Positions 1 through 11,054 of a stretch of DNA of 64,000 nt are shown here, in pieces. This DNA comes from Styela clava (Eukaryota > Chordata > Ascidiacea > Stolidobranchia > Styelidae), in NCBI RefSeq assembly GCF_964204865.1, contig NC_135251.1, positions 29,488,943 through 29,552,942 of the forward strand, read 5' to 3'. Below the pieces are notes generated by a model, which saw nothing but the letters and a program-made list of their open reading frames with translations, was not told where the DNA came from and searched no databases. The position numbers were made by a program, and so were the translations under genes. The first letter of the stretch is position 1, and each line of letters opens with the position of its first letter.

Positions 1-77
1 ACACAGAAATATATTTGAGATTCATCCATATTTATTCAGAAACTTCCATACTATTTAGTAAAGTAGTTTCCGCTTCC

Positions 78-265
78 TTACAATCTTTCACGTTTTTTTA
101 AGTTTGTGCTTCGCCGAAGAACCCGAAGTTCCAAATCTCTTAACTTGGTCGCGCTTTTCATAGGAGGCAGTGGCTTATATCCAATCTTCCGAGGGTTTCC
201 CGTTTTTCCGACGCTTGGCATTATTATGCCCGCAGGTGGCATTATAGCGTCGCTAATATGAGATC
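78..265 (-). CDS. Terminal exon of an unrecognised minus-strand gene
   Basis: On the minus strand an acceptor ending ATTGCAG (265/266) opens a frame of about 61 codons that ends in TAA at 80-78. The peptide begins near GSHISDAIMPPAG, has a proline-rich middle (KPLPPMKS) and a very basic C-terminus (RRSTNLKKRERL). Codon use looks coding and the frame has no stops. Earlier exons would lie at higher coordinates; I could not join any convincingly, though 400-540 holds a short minus-strand open stretch (YPLADVVACC, RQKWANVEEK) that ends in a stop. The family is not recognised. The call rests on the open frame and the acceptor only. Confidence 0.4.
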
Positions 266-574
266 CTGCAATTGCATATGGTTTTATGTATAATTATTGA
301 TAAACTATAATGAGCGTGAAAATTAACTTTTAGAAGCATCATATATTGGGTTGTTAAAAAGAGGTTGGAAACACCCTCTTCAGATGTATCATGCTTTGTT
401 ATTTAGCACCGAGTACTTTTCTTCAACGTTTGCCCACTTCTGTCGGATGATACAGCAGGCGACGACATCTGCCAATGGATAACTTGCACCGCAGCTGGCG
501 ACCAGTGTAATTTGGCTTTTCGAAAGTTATGTATTAGAATATGGTGACAGCATATATGAACCCATACATTTGCA
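266..574. other. No clear gene
   Basis: AT-rich sequence. The only hint of coding is a short minus-strand open stretch around 405-520 that ends in a stop and has no obvious start or splice partners. It could be an exon or repeat relic linked to the 78-265 exon. Confidence 0.3.
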
Positions 575-720
575 CCCGTATATCCACGGGTTCAATCCAT
601 ATGCGGGTGCTAAAATCCATGGGTTAGGGTTAGTATGGGTTCAAATATCCGTAGGTGCAAATTTCCATAGGTGCAATTGTCGTGGGTTCAAACGTACGCG
701 GGTTCAAATATAATGGAACG
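575..720 (+). repeat. Degenerate minisatellite, period about 16-17 bp
   Basis: About eight diverged copies of a unit like GGGTTCAAATATCCGTA follow one another. Variants start GGGTTCAA, GGGTGCTA or GGTGCAAAT. The left part also contains inverted copies (TGCACCCG, GAACCCAT), so the array can fold on itself. No gene is seen in it. Confidence 0.6.
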
Positions 721-1367
721 GTATTAGATTGATGTAAGCGTGTCCTGTTCATGTAGCTTATGTATTTGCATACAAACATTTTTTGAAATAGGAGAACCTG
801 TTTTTGGGAGTTCGACACAATAACATCATTTTCTCAAAATTTCGAATACCAACATTGCTTAGCCCTGGACCCGATTTTGGTGTTATAGAATATATTGTTT
901 ATTATATATTGTATATCATTGTACATTAAACAATTGGAACTCTAGTCATAGTCAAGTTTATTTTTTTCCATCCAGTAAAAATAACATGCAAAGTTCAAAA
1001 GAATAAAATTGAATACACATTTCCTTGGGGAAGGGAAACGGCGTGAAATCAAAGCTGGTTATTTCGCAACGCCACCCAGGGTTCGAATATCCAATTGAAC
1101 ATTTGTAAGCTGTAAAATATTGATGAGCGAGGCTTTAAGAGTTACCAACCAACATCGCGCTATACAGATTACATGAGATTTACGATCGGTAAAATTTATG
1201 AAATAGCTTGGGTGGTAGGTTACCAATACTAGCTAAGTTCTTCTCATTGGTCTAATAGTAAGAAAAGTGTGTTAGATGCCACGTGTTAGAAGACATTTGA
1301 TGAAATATTACAGAGATACAGTTAGGGGTGGGCAGAAATAGAACCACTGTAGACTAGGTACAGTAAG
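721..1367. other. Intergenic, nothing recognised
   Basis: No open frame with coding character and no clear repeat end. A stretch near 955 (TTTTTTCCATCCAGTAAAAA) resembles one near 58575, so it may be a fragment of a dispersed repeat. Confidence 0.3.
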
Positions 1368-2348
1368 TAGGGGAAGGTGGGGCACGTTGGGACATGGGGC
1401 ACAGTGGAAAATCAGCTCTCACACTGATACTATATCCGCAATCCCGTCCGCGGTTCGATGTTTCAATCCGCCCTTCGGTGAGTTACAACGTCCCCGCGAA
1501 CGGACAACGGACGGGTAGAGCGGCGCAAGCTATGAGGTCAAATTGGTTTTGGGAGGTTGAAACTAAAATTTCACCGTTCCAGTTTTTTCTTTTTTCTACT
1601 TTAGACTTCCCAACATGACAAACCACCGTCTAATATTTTTCAGCTTTAGTCAACTGTAGAATATTCATAACGTTGGCGAGATGATGTGCCTTCCGAATTT
1701 CGCCGTGGGATGGTCTGAAAATATTTGTTTCTTATGGGGAACAATGGACCGGGGTTCAGTGGGACATGCCCTACAAGGCACAATTCGACAGTGTTTGATA
1801 CAATAAGTGCTTAGAGACCTAGAGATGCGTTATATTTTGTGTAATATTATGGTTTCTTCCGACCCATGGCCCAATATGGAATATATATTCAAGAATCAAT
1901 ATTATTTTCAGATTTAGATTCGAGGAAAGAAATAATCAAATTTGTTTGCGAATTTTTTTGTCAAAATATCTGAACTATTTCAGTTGAACATTGACTTTGA
2001 AAATATTAAAGCTTCAAATTTAAAGTCTCCCTGTTCTGCAGGCGATTATTCTGATTAATTGCCTATTTTTAAAGGCATACTTCGTTGAATTTTGACAGAC
2101 TGACCCATTGTGCCCCAGGGTCTGTCCGAATGTGCCCCACAAGTGGGGTACATTGGGACACTTGACAGACGTTTTTCAAAGCATTTTGGTAGTAAGATGT
2201 GTGTCGCAAAGGAATTTCTTATTTGCTGAATAAAAACTACATTTACCCCTCTATGCATTAGTCCCGCCAACTTGAGTGAATATGCAGAATTAAAGGCTCA
2301 AAATATGCAAAAGAAAAAAAGTGTCCCAACCTTCCCCACTTTCCCCTA
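1368..2348. mobile_element. Non-autonomous TIR DNA transposon, TA target site
   Basis: The left end GGGGAAGGTGGGGCACGTTG (from 1370) is mirrored by the right end, whose reverse complement reads GGGGAAAGTGGGGAAGGTTG (to 2346). Both are flanked by TA. The interior has more copies of the TGCCCCAC/GTGGGGCA word near 1765, 2105 and 2140, suggesting long or subterminal repeats. No transposase frame is seen, so it is non-autonomous. Confidence 0.7.
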
Positions 2349-2662
2349 ATTCTAAAAGCTGGAGTGCTGTAAATGATTTGATACTACAGGCGTGAGTTAA
2401 ATCATTTAGCATTTGAATTCACGTTGGCACAAGACGCATGAATCATTGTCACGGAACCTGGTAAAGCTAGGGCATTCCGGGTACCTATAAGTTAGAATGT
2501 TTCACAGTCTCAGCTTCGTCCAGCTCCCGCGTTTGTTAGTGTTTTCTTAGATTTCACTACATGTAAACCCTTTAATCATACGTTCAATATTATTTGTCAC
2601 AAAGAATTTGTGTGTTGTATTCGGGGTAAGAATCGTAGCAGGATATAATAGTGTTCGTCCTC
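2349..2662. other. Intergenic, nothing recognised
   Basis: AT-rich sequence without coding frame, known repeat end or RNA gene that I can see. Confidence 0.3.
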
Positions 2663-3045
2663 ATTGGCGAAATGTATGATTTTTGGGGGAAATTGTGGGT
2701 AAAGTATTTCGTTCAGGATAGGCATTCGTGTCCATATATTTGAGCATTGGTCTCTTGTTCGTATTGGGTTTTATACTATAAAACAATATTGAAGTATTAA
2801 TATAATACAAACGTAATAAAAAATGCAAAATAATAACAATTATATACATTCTATATCCCACTTATTATATATATATATATTTCAAATACTGAGAACTAGA
2901 CCAGCAAGCGATACAGTACACAATTACAAATCATGTCGAAAAAATCAAATAAAAAACAAGAGAGCAATGCTCAAATATATGGACTTTAAAGGCAAAACGA
3001 AATATTTTATTCACAATTTACCCCAAAATCATATCCTTGACGAAG
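2663..3045. mobile_element. Foldback MITE with ~90-bp inverted arms
   Basis: The left arm (about 2667-2760, containing CATATATTTGAGCATTG) is the inverse of the right arm (about 2955-3040, containing CAATGCTCAAATATATGGAC). The arms also share TATGATTTT and AATTGTG. The centre is AT-rich. Partial arms of the same family occur near 14650-14690 and 15600-15632. There is no coding capacity; the two longer frames here are arm artefacts. Confidence 0.6.
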
Positions 3046-3248
3046 CCGTAACTTACTAGTACCAGTACGGCGTACGGGTACCCGAACTACCCTAGCTTCA
3101 GCAGGTATTGTGACAATCATTATTCATTTATACGTCTTTTGCCAACGGGAATGAAAATGCTGAATAATTCGACTCACATCTGTAGTATCAAATCATTCAC
3201 AGTACTTAACCCTTTACATTACTGGTAACTTGCGCTTTTTCCGCCATC

Positions 3249-3346
3249 GAGTCCATACATCGGAAATCAAATAACTGACTGACTAATCTCATACCCGACA
3301 TGGACTATCGACTTCCGCTCCCCGGGATACATATGTAAATCTTATC
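3249..3346 (+). mobile_element. 3' fragment of a tRNA-derived SINE
   Basis: Matches only the tail of the SINE family seen whole at 33744-34078: CGGAAATCAAATAACTG, TAATCTCATACCCGACATGG and the terminal CCCCGGGATACATATGTAAA. The tRNA head is missing and the middle is shortened. Confidence 0.7.
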
Positions 3347-3951
3347 GTAGTCTACAGTGCGTCATCGGTATCGAAAAACTTCCGACGTTCGCGTAGCAAG
3401 ATTTCGCACAATCAAAAAGGGAGACAACCGTCACGCTTTACGGATTAGAAAACCGTGTTCCCATGGATAAAAATAATACAGTTTTTTATTGGATTTTTAT
3501 AAAATAAAACGACATTGCAGTAAACAATATTTAATCAATAATATTCCATCAATCATTAAATAAATTTCATTTTTTTCTATGTAAGTTTGCCAATCAATTA
3601 CTGTAGATTTTTCATTACCACAAATATCATATATAAATTTAAAAAAAAACATCGAAAATCGGTTTATGCTTCTGAATTCGGTATCTATATATGTAGAAAC
3701 GGGTTAAAACACAGTTAATAAATTGTAAATTAGGAACATTTATCAAAACCTGTGAAACATTTTTTTATACCGAGACGGATGTTCGTTTTTCTGTTTTGTA
3801 AACATTTCACTGGTTTATTTCAGTCCATAATCTACTTGTTTGGTAAAATAATAAAATAAATGCAATAAAGTTTCAATATCTTGTTTACAAAATTTAGACA
3901 TACTAGTATCCATTAGTCCGAACCGAACCCACGTGATGTATTGTTGAATAC
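3347..3951. other. AT-rich intergenic DNA
   Basis: Very AT-rich, with several AATAAA words and no frame of coding quality. Nothing recognised. Confidence 0.3.
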
Positions 3952-4338
3952 TACCGTGTTTCCCCGAAAATAAGACCTACCCTGAAAATAAGACGTAAGC
4001 CTGAATTTTGAAAATGATTTTATTATAAGCCCTCCCCTCAAAATAAGACCTAGTTGGAAACGCGAATTTTTTTTTCATCTAGTCGATAGCAAGAAATCTC
4101 TCCAATACGTTTTAAATGGTTGATAATCTATGTTTTGCAGTTATTTTGAATTGAAACGTGTTATTTATAAGTAAATGGATATCGGTGTTCATATTTTGTA
4201 TATTTGAAAATTTCTCTACCTTGTAATTTTGTTTTTAATAAATGAAAACATGAGACATTCCCCGAAAATAAACCCTAGTGTTATTTTTCGGAAGAAAAAT
4301 GAAATAAGACCCAGTCTTATTGTCGGGAAAACACGGTA
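3952..4338. mobile_element. Non-autonomous TIR element (ACCGTGTTTCCCCGAAAATA family)
   Basis: The left end TACCGTGTTTCCCCGAAAAT and the right end GTCGGGAAAACACGGTA are inverted. The AAATAAGACCTA word recurs in both subterminal regions. The element is about 390 bp and AT-rich inside, with no frame. The outermost TA on each side may be the target duplication. Confidence 0.7.
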
Positions 4339-4580
4339 TACATTTATGCAAAAAGTTTGATCTGAAAAGACCTTAATTTAGTTTCGATGGTTGATGAAAA
4401 TCAATTTTCAAAATATTTCCCCGACTTCACATTGGGAATATTAAATGACTCTTGCCAAAAAGGCTTGTACCGTAAATAAATACTTTTTTCATTATTATTC
4501 CCTTTTAATAACAATTAAGCACTTTTACACAAGTAGATGTTACATCAACATCATTCCATTCCCCAGGAATACTACCGTAC

Positions 4581-4794
4581 CTATAATATTATAATACGAA
4601 TTATATTCTTCAACATTATACTGCACGCAACATTTTAAAATAAGTTTAAAATGAGTATAATACGCATCACTTAAAACTAAATCTTTCAATTCAGAAATAC
4701 CATGTCCTTTCCAAATGGCAACATAAAAAGGTTTTCTGCAATATTGCAATAACGATTCATGGGTTCGTTTCGTGTCCAATAACACTTGTGCCAC
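4581..4794 (-). CDS. Possible exon of an unrecognised gene
   Basis: An open minus-strand frame begins just after a TGA, with no ATG, so it would have to be an internal exon entered at an AG such as CACAAG near 4785. It reads LLDTKRTHESLLQYC, then KPFYVAIWKGHG, and ends at a usable donor (ATTATAG then GTACGG, 4581/4580). The amino-acid mix looks coding. No family comes to mind and no partner exon was found. It may equally be an old transposon fragment. Confidence 0.25.
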
Positions 4795-5164
4795 TCAGCG
4801 ATCGTCCTAACCAACGAACGAAAAAGTGCCGAGAGTTGAGAGACGGACAAGAGCGGGATACTAAATATACTCAGAGATGTGCAATTCTGCTACTTTTGCC
4901 TAATTACGGTACGGCACAGAACAATACGATAGCCTACAACTATTACTGAGCACAGTAAGTGGGCATTTCATATTTTTAACTATGGTACTTTTGATTAGTT
5001 ACGATAACAAGACGAGGCCTAGGGCCCTAGAACAAGGGAAAGAAAGTAGCGTACCGGTACCGTTAGTCTGTACACTGGTAGTTCTGTACCAGTAGTAAGT
5101 TTGTTGTTAATGCAGTAATGTGTTTGTTTTTCCATGTCTGTAGATAGCCTAGTTTGATCTAGGA

Positions 5165-5450
5165 CTGTGGTTCTCAAACTTTATGCGCCTGTGGACCCAT
5201 AATTTATGAATTTTCATACCGAAAACACAATAAAAGAACATAGTACAGAGCTATTCGAACAACATTTAAATTAGCTGCCACTCCGGCACTCCTGACGCTC
5301 GCAACACAAATAGCTTACTGATTTATCTTAGGTGGTCTTTTACATCAAGTTTGTTCCTTGCTTTCGTCTTGATTTGAATAAGTGTAGAAAACCCATGTCT
5401 GCATAAGAAAGTAGAGATGAAGGGGATAATATTTTAAATGCCATGACTGC
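5165..5450 (-). pseudogene. hAT transposase C-terminal relic with one TIR
   Basis: The left edge (5165-5200) is a hAT-type end, CTGTGGTTCTCAAACTTT followed by TGTGGACCC. Read from the minus strand, about 5300-5450 encodes the hAT dimerisation signature: AFKILSPSSLLSYADMGFST, then IQIKTKARNKLDVKDHLR, then a stop. This matches the conserved C-terminus of ZBED5/FAM200-like hAT transposases. No opposite TIR or target duplication was found, so the copy is truncated. Confidence 0.65.
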
Positions 5451-5810
5451 ATGGCGTTATGCTCATAACTACTTGTTTTTGTGCAATATATTCATGAATA
5501 TGATATCAAAACTGAATTTTTGTTTTGCACTTCTTTCGAAAACTACAGCAAAAATTGCAGATGTAATGGAAAAAATATCAACGTTTTTTTGTACGAAAGG
5601 CCTAAATAGGGATAAGTCGTATATATAATTGACCCGGCTTAACAAAAAATCTCACATAAATGGTGTTAGCATATAACGGTATAGCAAAAATAATTGTAAA
5701 AATAGTACTGTAGTAAGCACATACTAATTTTGATCAATACCATGAATACTGTCCTCCATTCCTTTAAAAAATTTCAAGGCCGTAATGAAAGTTTTAATTT
5801 CGTTAATATT

Positions 5811-5815
5811 TACAG
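5811..5815 (+). promoter_or_regulatory. Probable 3' splice site before the AGPAT coding exon
   Basis: TTAATATTTACAG precedes the coding exon by 43 nt and supports choosing the ATG at 5859. The matching donor was not identified; it should lie upstream of 5800. Confidence 0.45.
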
Positions 5816-5858
5816 GGTATTGTTTTTGATCTCAAAAGACAAGTTTGAAAACTTCGAA

Positions 5859-6680
5859 ATGTTATTTCCAATTGATATCAGCATTGCATCTCCAATTCAC
5901 TGTCTCCTTGTAGCAGGATTCGCTTCCTTCTCATTAGTATACTGGACCTGTGCGGCCTTTCGCTTTAACATTAGGATGGGATTGTATTATCTATATTTTA
6001 TTTGTATGGCAACAATGCTTTTACCTTTCATGCTTTGGAATGGGAGATCAAGAAAAAACATGTTATGGTGCTCGTTTGCACAGCGGGTGAGTGGATGGCT
6101 TTTTGGATTACATGGTGAAGTTAGTCATATAGAAAATCTAGTCACCAATGGACCTTCAATTATTGTTAGCAATCATCAAAGTGCAATTGATACTACTGGC
6201 ATGGGCAAGCTATTCACTGAAAGATCTACCATTCTGGCTAAAAAAGAATTACTGTATGTTGGCCCATTTGGACTAGCATTATGGCTTTCTGGTTTCGTGT
6301 TTATTGAGAGATCAAATAAGAAGCAGTCATATCAAATTCTTGATGATGTTGCTAACAAAGTGAAAAATGAGGGTCTCTGCGTTTGGATTTTTCCTGAAGG
6401 GACAAGAAACACAAACGAAGAAATGTTGCAATTTAAAAAGGGTGCATTTCATCTAGCAATAAAAGCACAAGCACCTATAGTTCCTGTCGTATTCAGTTCT
6501 TACAAAAATTTTTTCAATCCAAAAGCCAATATTTTCACCAGTGGAAAGTATGTTATGGAAATCTTGCCTCCTGTATCAACAGAAAACCTAACGTTGGATG
6601 ATATATCAAAACTTTCAAATGATGTCCGTTCTCAGATGATGGATGTATTCAATAGACTGTCTGCAAACAACTATAATTAA
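5859..6680 (+). CDS. 1-acyl-sn-glycerol-3-phosphate acyltransferase (AGPAT1/2-like)
   Basis: Acylates lysophosphatidic acid to phosphatidic acid in ER membrane glycerolipid synthesis. From the ATG at 5859 the product is 273 residues, close to the usual 275-285. Hydrophobic segments lie near residues 12-30 and 40-60. The four PlsC motifs are all present: NHQSAID (105-111, catalytic H and D), GFVFIER (145-151), FPEGTR (178-183) and IVPVVF (207-212). The frame stays open upstream to 5730, but an acceptor (ATATTTACAG, ends 5815) lies before this ATG, so the upstream part is probably intron and a 5' UTR exon lies further left. The whole coding sequence in one exon is unusual for this family and may mean an old retrocopy. 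It looks functional, with no stops and all motifs kept. AATAAA lies at 7254. AGPAT1 and AGPAT2 cannot be told apart here. Confidence 0.9.
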   Translation: MLFPIDISIASPIHCLLVAGFASFSLVYWTCAAFRFNIRMGLYYLYFICMATMLLPFMLWNGRSRKNMLWCSFAQRVSGWLFGLHGEVSHIENLVTNGPSIIVSNHQSAIDTTGMGKLFTERSTILAKKELLYVGPFGLALWLSGFVFIERSNKKQSYQILDDVANKVKNEGLCVWIFPEGTRNTNEEMLQFKKGAFHLAIKAQAPIVPVVFSSYKNFFNPKANIFTSGKYVMEILPPVSTENLTLDDISKLSNDVRSQMMDVFNRLSANNYN

Positions 6681-6934
6681 TAATTGTGTAAACAAGTGCT
6701 GCTGGTTATTACATTTTCAATTTGTATACCATTGCCCTGTAAATTTCATGAATAATTTCGTTGCAACATAACAAATGAATCCAATCTACAGCTATTGATT
6801 ACGGCATAATGAATAATTGAACTTTATAACGATGCTTACTTTAACTCTGTGATATAGGATTCTTGTTTGGGTGCTGGTGTGGAATGTCATGGTACTCACT
6901 AATTATCAATATTAAGTTTAGCTCTTCAATTCGA

Positions 6935-7110
6935 ATATGTATACTCTGTTATTTTATATACATGATAATATTACCTTTACATCACGAACAAATATGTAAT
7001 GTATGTATAATCTGTTATTTCATATACATGGCAATATTACCTTCACATCGCGAACAAATATGTATACTCTGTTATTTTATATTCTTGGCAATATTAGCGT
7101 AACATTGCGA
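6935..7110 (+). repeat. Three tandem copies of a ~57-66 bp unit in the AGPAT 3' region
   Basis: Copies start near 6935, 6991 and 7057. Each contains CTGTTATTT, then CAATATTA or TAATATTACC, then CATCGCGAACA or a variant. They produce the repetitive small frames seen here. They lie between the AGPAT stop and the AATAAA at 7254, so they may be in its 3' UTR. Confidence 0.75.
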
Positions 7111-7253
7111 TTTTACTTTAAACATATACTATGGAAGGCCCATATTTCAAGCACAACCTTCGAAAATGCAAAGCTAAACACTAGTAATTTTCAGAAAACT
7201 AACTTCAAGTTGTTGGACCATAAAATAGGTTAATTTTATCGATCGTTGAGTAA

Positions 7254-7259
7254 AATAAA
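7254..7259 (+). terminator. Candidate polyadenylation signal for AGPAT
   Basis: A canonical AATAAA lies 573 nt after the AGPAT stop codon, downstream of the tandem repeat. It is the first AATAAA that I see in that direction. Confidence 0.4.
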
Positions 7260-9565
7260 AGCAGATTAAGAAAGCTGTTGAAACCAGATTGTTGGATTTA
7301 GAAAAACTTGACTAAGCTGTCAGATATTTTGGAAATATTGCTTTCAATTATTTATTTTACGACTAATTTTTGAACATTCCAACATGCCATTAGTTCGCTA
7401 CAATGATTCCTATATTATTGAGTATTTCTATTTTTTCCGTCATACTGCTTATATGTTTGTTCTGATGTTACTGGCACAGGGTGCACGATACTACTCTATG
7501 AATCCTGTGATTTTGGAAATGTTGAAGTTCACACAACACACTGTATTATTTAAATTCTGCTTTTATGTTTCCTATTAATATCTTTCCATCTTAATATTCT
7601 TCAGTATTGCATGATATGTTTCCAGAAAGGATTGGGGTAAAGTCAATTTCATCAAAATTTTATTATGCGAGTCTTGCCTTTAGCCATGATTCTTGACCTT
7701 GATTGGCAGTTTTATCATTTTTGTTTATTTCTTTTCGGTATTTTAAATCATTTTATCTTGTAACATTTATAATTTTTTTAAATTTGAAATTGAATGTTAA
7801 ATTTATAATATTAATTAAGTGATTTTAAGTTTTAAAACTTGGGAGCTTGGCAAGGGTGTTTTGTTAATGTTTGGTGGTCTCTAGCCCTATTCCTTAAAGT
7901 GTCTGATTTTTGTGGGAATGCACTCAAACATTGAGCAGTAGCCCCTTTTCTACCATATTACACAATACAATTAATGCTTCTGAAACATTGCCATCGAGTT
8001 GAGTGGACCCCCTTTTATTTCCTTGAATGCAAAATGTACCTGTTACTTGGTTGTTACTGTGAAAAAAGATATTGCTCAATTTTTTTCTACATGTCCTATA
8101 TTTCAACTCTAATTTTGCTGTTTTTATATATTTAACTTTTCATATGACATTCGTTACGTTTTTTTATTAAAATATTGGCTGATGTTGGGGTGGTCATATT
8201 AAATATTCATGTTTGCTCATTGCTCTTGTATGATCGGAATTAGAACTTAATATTACTGGTTTTGAATTGCTGAATGTCTGGCAAATTACTCAACAATTGG
8301 TCACAAACTGCATACCGCTTCCATAGTGAAACCCGGTAGAGAAGGGTTGGGACATCTTTCCGATGTGTTATTTAAATATATATTTCTTGTCTGTTCTGTA
8401 ATCCCACATAATGTGGTTGTATATGTGTCTATTTGTCAAATATATGAATAGTAGGATAGTATTTGTATTCTGGTTGTGTGAGAAAGGTGGTGAACTGGAC
8501 AGATAATTTTGAAAACTTTTTTTATACACACAAGTTAAGAACGGACAGTTCTGGAGAGCGATCAAAACCGAAATACCAGCACACGCACGAAAAATACAAA
8601 CCTAGTTAAAGGAGGCTTGGATCAGAATCGGAAATAAACAATTAAAAAATATGCGAATGTATTGAACTTTTGGGATGTTTTGACTTAACTAATAATGACC
8701 GATACAATCTGATTTTATTTTGAATGCCTTGAAAGGGTGGAAATCTAAAATTCAATTTTTTGATAGCAAAATACAGGTATATGTTATTAAAAAAAGTACT
8801 GTTCATTTTGCGGTATTTCATAGTGGTATTGCGATAAACCGAAGATATTTTGCATCAAATGTAAACATTGTTTAACCAACCGATAAAATAATAATATTTC
8901 CAATTCTCCCAAAATTTGTACAATATGATCCTTACGGAATAAAACCCCTAACACCAGATTACTGTACAGCTGCCTAACGTTCCAATATCAGCATCCCAGT
9001 ATTATCACCAAAGTAAACAAAAACATAAGGATGAATATCTTTTAAAAAACGAAATTTCGTGTCACTATGTATGAATGATTGCCTATATAATCCCTTCTAT
9101 TCCATAATCACGTCTGTCTGCGATGTGATTCTGTATTTACCATAAGCCGATTGATTGGCTACATGTCTTGTACAGTCGTTGATTGTTTGTTGTCACGGGC
9201 CATTTTCTGATTAAATCAGAACTCTCCGAATGACAAAATGATCAAGTCAAATTTTGGTTTACACCTAAAAAGCACAATAAGGTAATCTCGAATAGGGTGT
9301 TAAGCTTAAGTGTTCTCAAACCGATCTAAAAGATGACATAGGGGCTTTATACACATTTCGTTATATCAATAATCACGGAATTAAAACAAAATATGCACCG
9401 AATTAAAACAATATGATACAACTGCACAGTCAATCAGAAATTATGACATGCTAAAATAAAATTTAAGTGGTCATGGTATTCGGAACATATTGGGTGAGGT
9501 TGTGAACATCTAACATTTATTTGTTCAACTTTGAAAACCAATTCGCAATTTTTAGCGATTCAAAC
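7260..9565. other. Intergenic, no gene recognised
   Basis: About 2.3 kb of AT-rich sequence. The open frames at 7384, 7924 (minus) and 8368 (minus) are short, have no family resemblance and lack splice context. No repeat ends with target duplications were found. Confidence 0.35.
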
Positions 9566-9873
9566 CAGAGTTGTATCGATATCGGCCATATCATCCATTT
9601 TTTTGTTATAGGTATTCTTATCGGTATCGGCTTAATGTAGACCTATATTCAGCTCTTTAATGTGATTTAGAATGTTTTAAGAAATCAGTTAGAATACGAA
9701 TACTAAAATTATTTTTTGCATGAAGGAAATATGTTCGCGGTATTTGCTTCGTTAACTCTGAGCCATGCCCCTCCCCACCCGTGAGTAGAAACGGGAACAG
9801 GATCCTGATCTGCTCTTTAGCTATTTTCGCTGCTAAATTTTTACATTGACATTTTTAATATGACATGGTAATT

Positions 9874-10664
9874 TAGGGTTGCCAACCGTCCTTTAATTCA
9901 AAGGACAGTCCTTTTGTTGAGATTTTTGTTCTTGTCCTTTTTAAGATGCTAATTGTCCTTTATTTTTTCCAACTTCGTTTTGCCCGATAGTTATAGTACT
10001 GTGTTTGATATCATTTCGTTTTTAAATCGCCTTTGTTTATGTATTTGCAAGCTTTTAATTATTCTTTTTCATTTCGCTTTGGTACGGCTCGAATAGCCAA
10101 AGAAATACCAATTTTATTAACAATTTCAAATATTTTACATTAATTTTCCGAAGATGGCAATAGTGGCAACACTCCAAGATTTGAGTGAATTCTAGTTCAA
10201 TAACTGAAAATTCTATGTATAATTGGTCTTTAAGATTTTAGAATATTTCTCAACTCTGCGATAACGTATTTGGAAAAAAGATTTGACTTTGATGAAAATT
10301 CAACATTTGGAAAATTATCTCTTTTGGATAATCTTTCTCCAAAATATCAGACACTTGTAAAAATTGTAGAGCATTTGAAGCTAAAAGACAAACTTAATTT
10401 GAATATGTTTGACCTATTTGATGAAATTGCGATCATTCAAAAAAAAATTGGCACGATTCAAAGCACTTCACAGAATGCAGTTTGATTGCGTCAATCTTAA
10501 ATAAACATTAAATGAAAAACACATGAAGATTTTTTAATATATCTCCTTAGCTTTTATACAGTTTGTATTTCATTGTTTTATATTGTTCTTTCCTGCAAGT
10601 TACAAAATAAATGATGACGGTAATCTATGTCCTTTATTGAGACTTTTCATAGTTGGCAACCCTA
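9874..10664. mobile_element. 791-bp hAT element with perfect 8-bp target duplication
   Basis: The ends TAGGGTTGCCAACC and AGTTGGCAACCCTA are inverted. Both flanks carry TGGTAATT (9866-9873 and 10665-10672). The subterminal word TGTCCTTTA recurs. The perfect duplication suggests this inserted more recently than its host element. Confidence 0.85.
10270..10485 (+). pseudogene. Fragment of a hAT transposase
   Basis: A TTG-started open frame of 71 residues lies inside the 791-bp hAT element: RFDFDENSTFGKLSLLDNLS, then KIVEHLKLKDKLNLNMFDLFD. It resembles the helical core that precedes the dimerisation part of hAT transposases, but is far too short to act. It was assigned mainly because it lies between hAT TIRs. 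Confidence 0.45.
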
Positions 10665-11054
10665 TGGTAATTATATATGTAGAAATATATCAATCGAATA
10701 TTATTGGATATCATTGTGTAAAATACAAAATAAGTTATATATATTGGCACAGAATCCTATACATTCATTTATTTTACCAGCCATAGTAGCCAAACCCTAT
10801 AAGTTTTCTAATTCAACATCGAGTTTCCGAGCGCCGGTGCACAATGCATCTGGATCACAAACATCAATTTCTTATTATCTGGAATATCTCTTTTTCAAGC
10901 TGAAATAATGTGCACTACGAGTACTGCTCACACACTATTTTTTCAACCCGTCTGCCATGCACACTTAAGGTAATAATTAAATAGCACCGGAATATCGACG
11001 TATCGCGTTAATTCGTTGTTATCGGCAACAAAAAGTGGTATCGGTACATCTCTA

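Larger units (their letters stand above)
9566..11054. mobile_element. hAT-type element interrupted by a second hAT element
   Basis: The left end CAGAGTTGTATCGATAT and the reverse complement of the right end, TAGAGATGTACCGATAC, are TIRs. The flanks ATTCAAAC (9558-9565) and ATACAAAC (11055-11062) match at 7 of 8 positions, a hAT-length duplication. Apart from the nested element at 9874-10664, about 700 bp belong to this copy, with no transposase frame. Confidence 0.7.

Noticed and set aside
5730..5858. Upstream extension of the AGPAT frame (43 extra codons)
   Set aside because: It begins at TTG, contains a splice acceptor at 5815 and adds a segment not found in the family, so the ATG at 5859 is preferred.
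6863..7233. Overlapping 79- and 76-codon frames after AGPAT
   Set aside because: They run through the three tandem repeat units and repeat the same peptide; no coding evidence.
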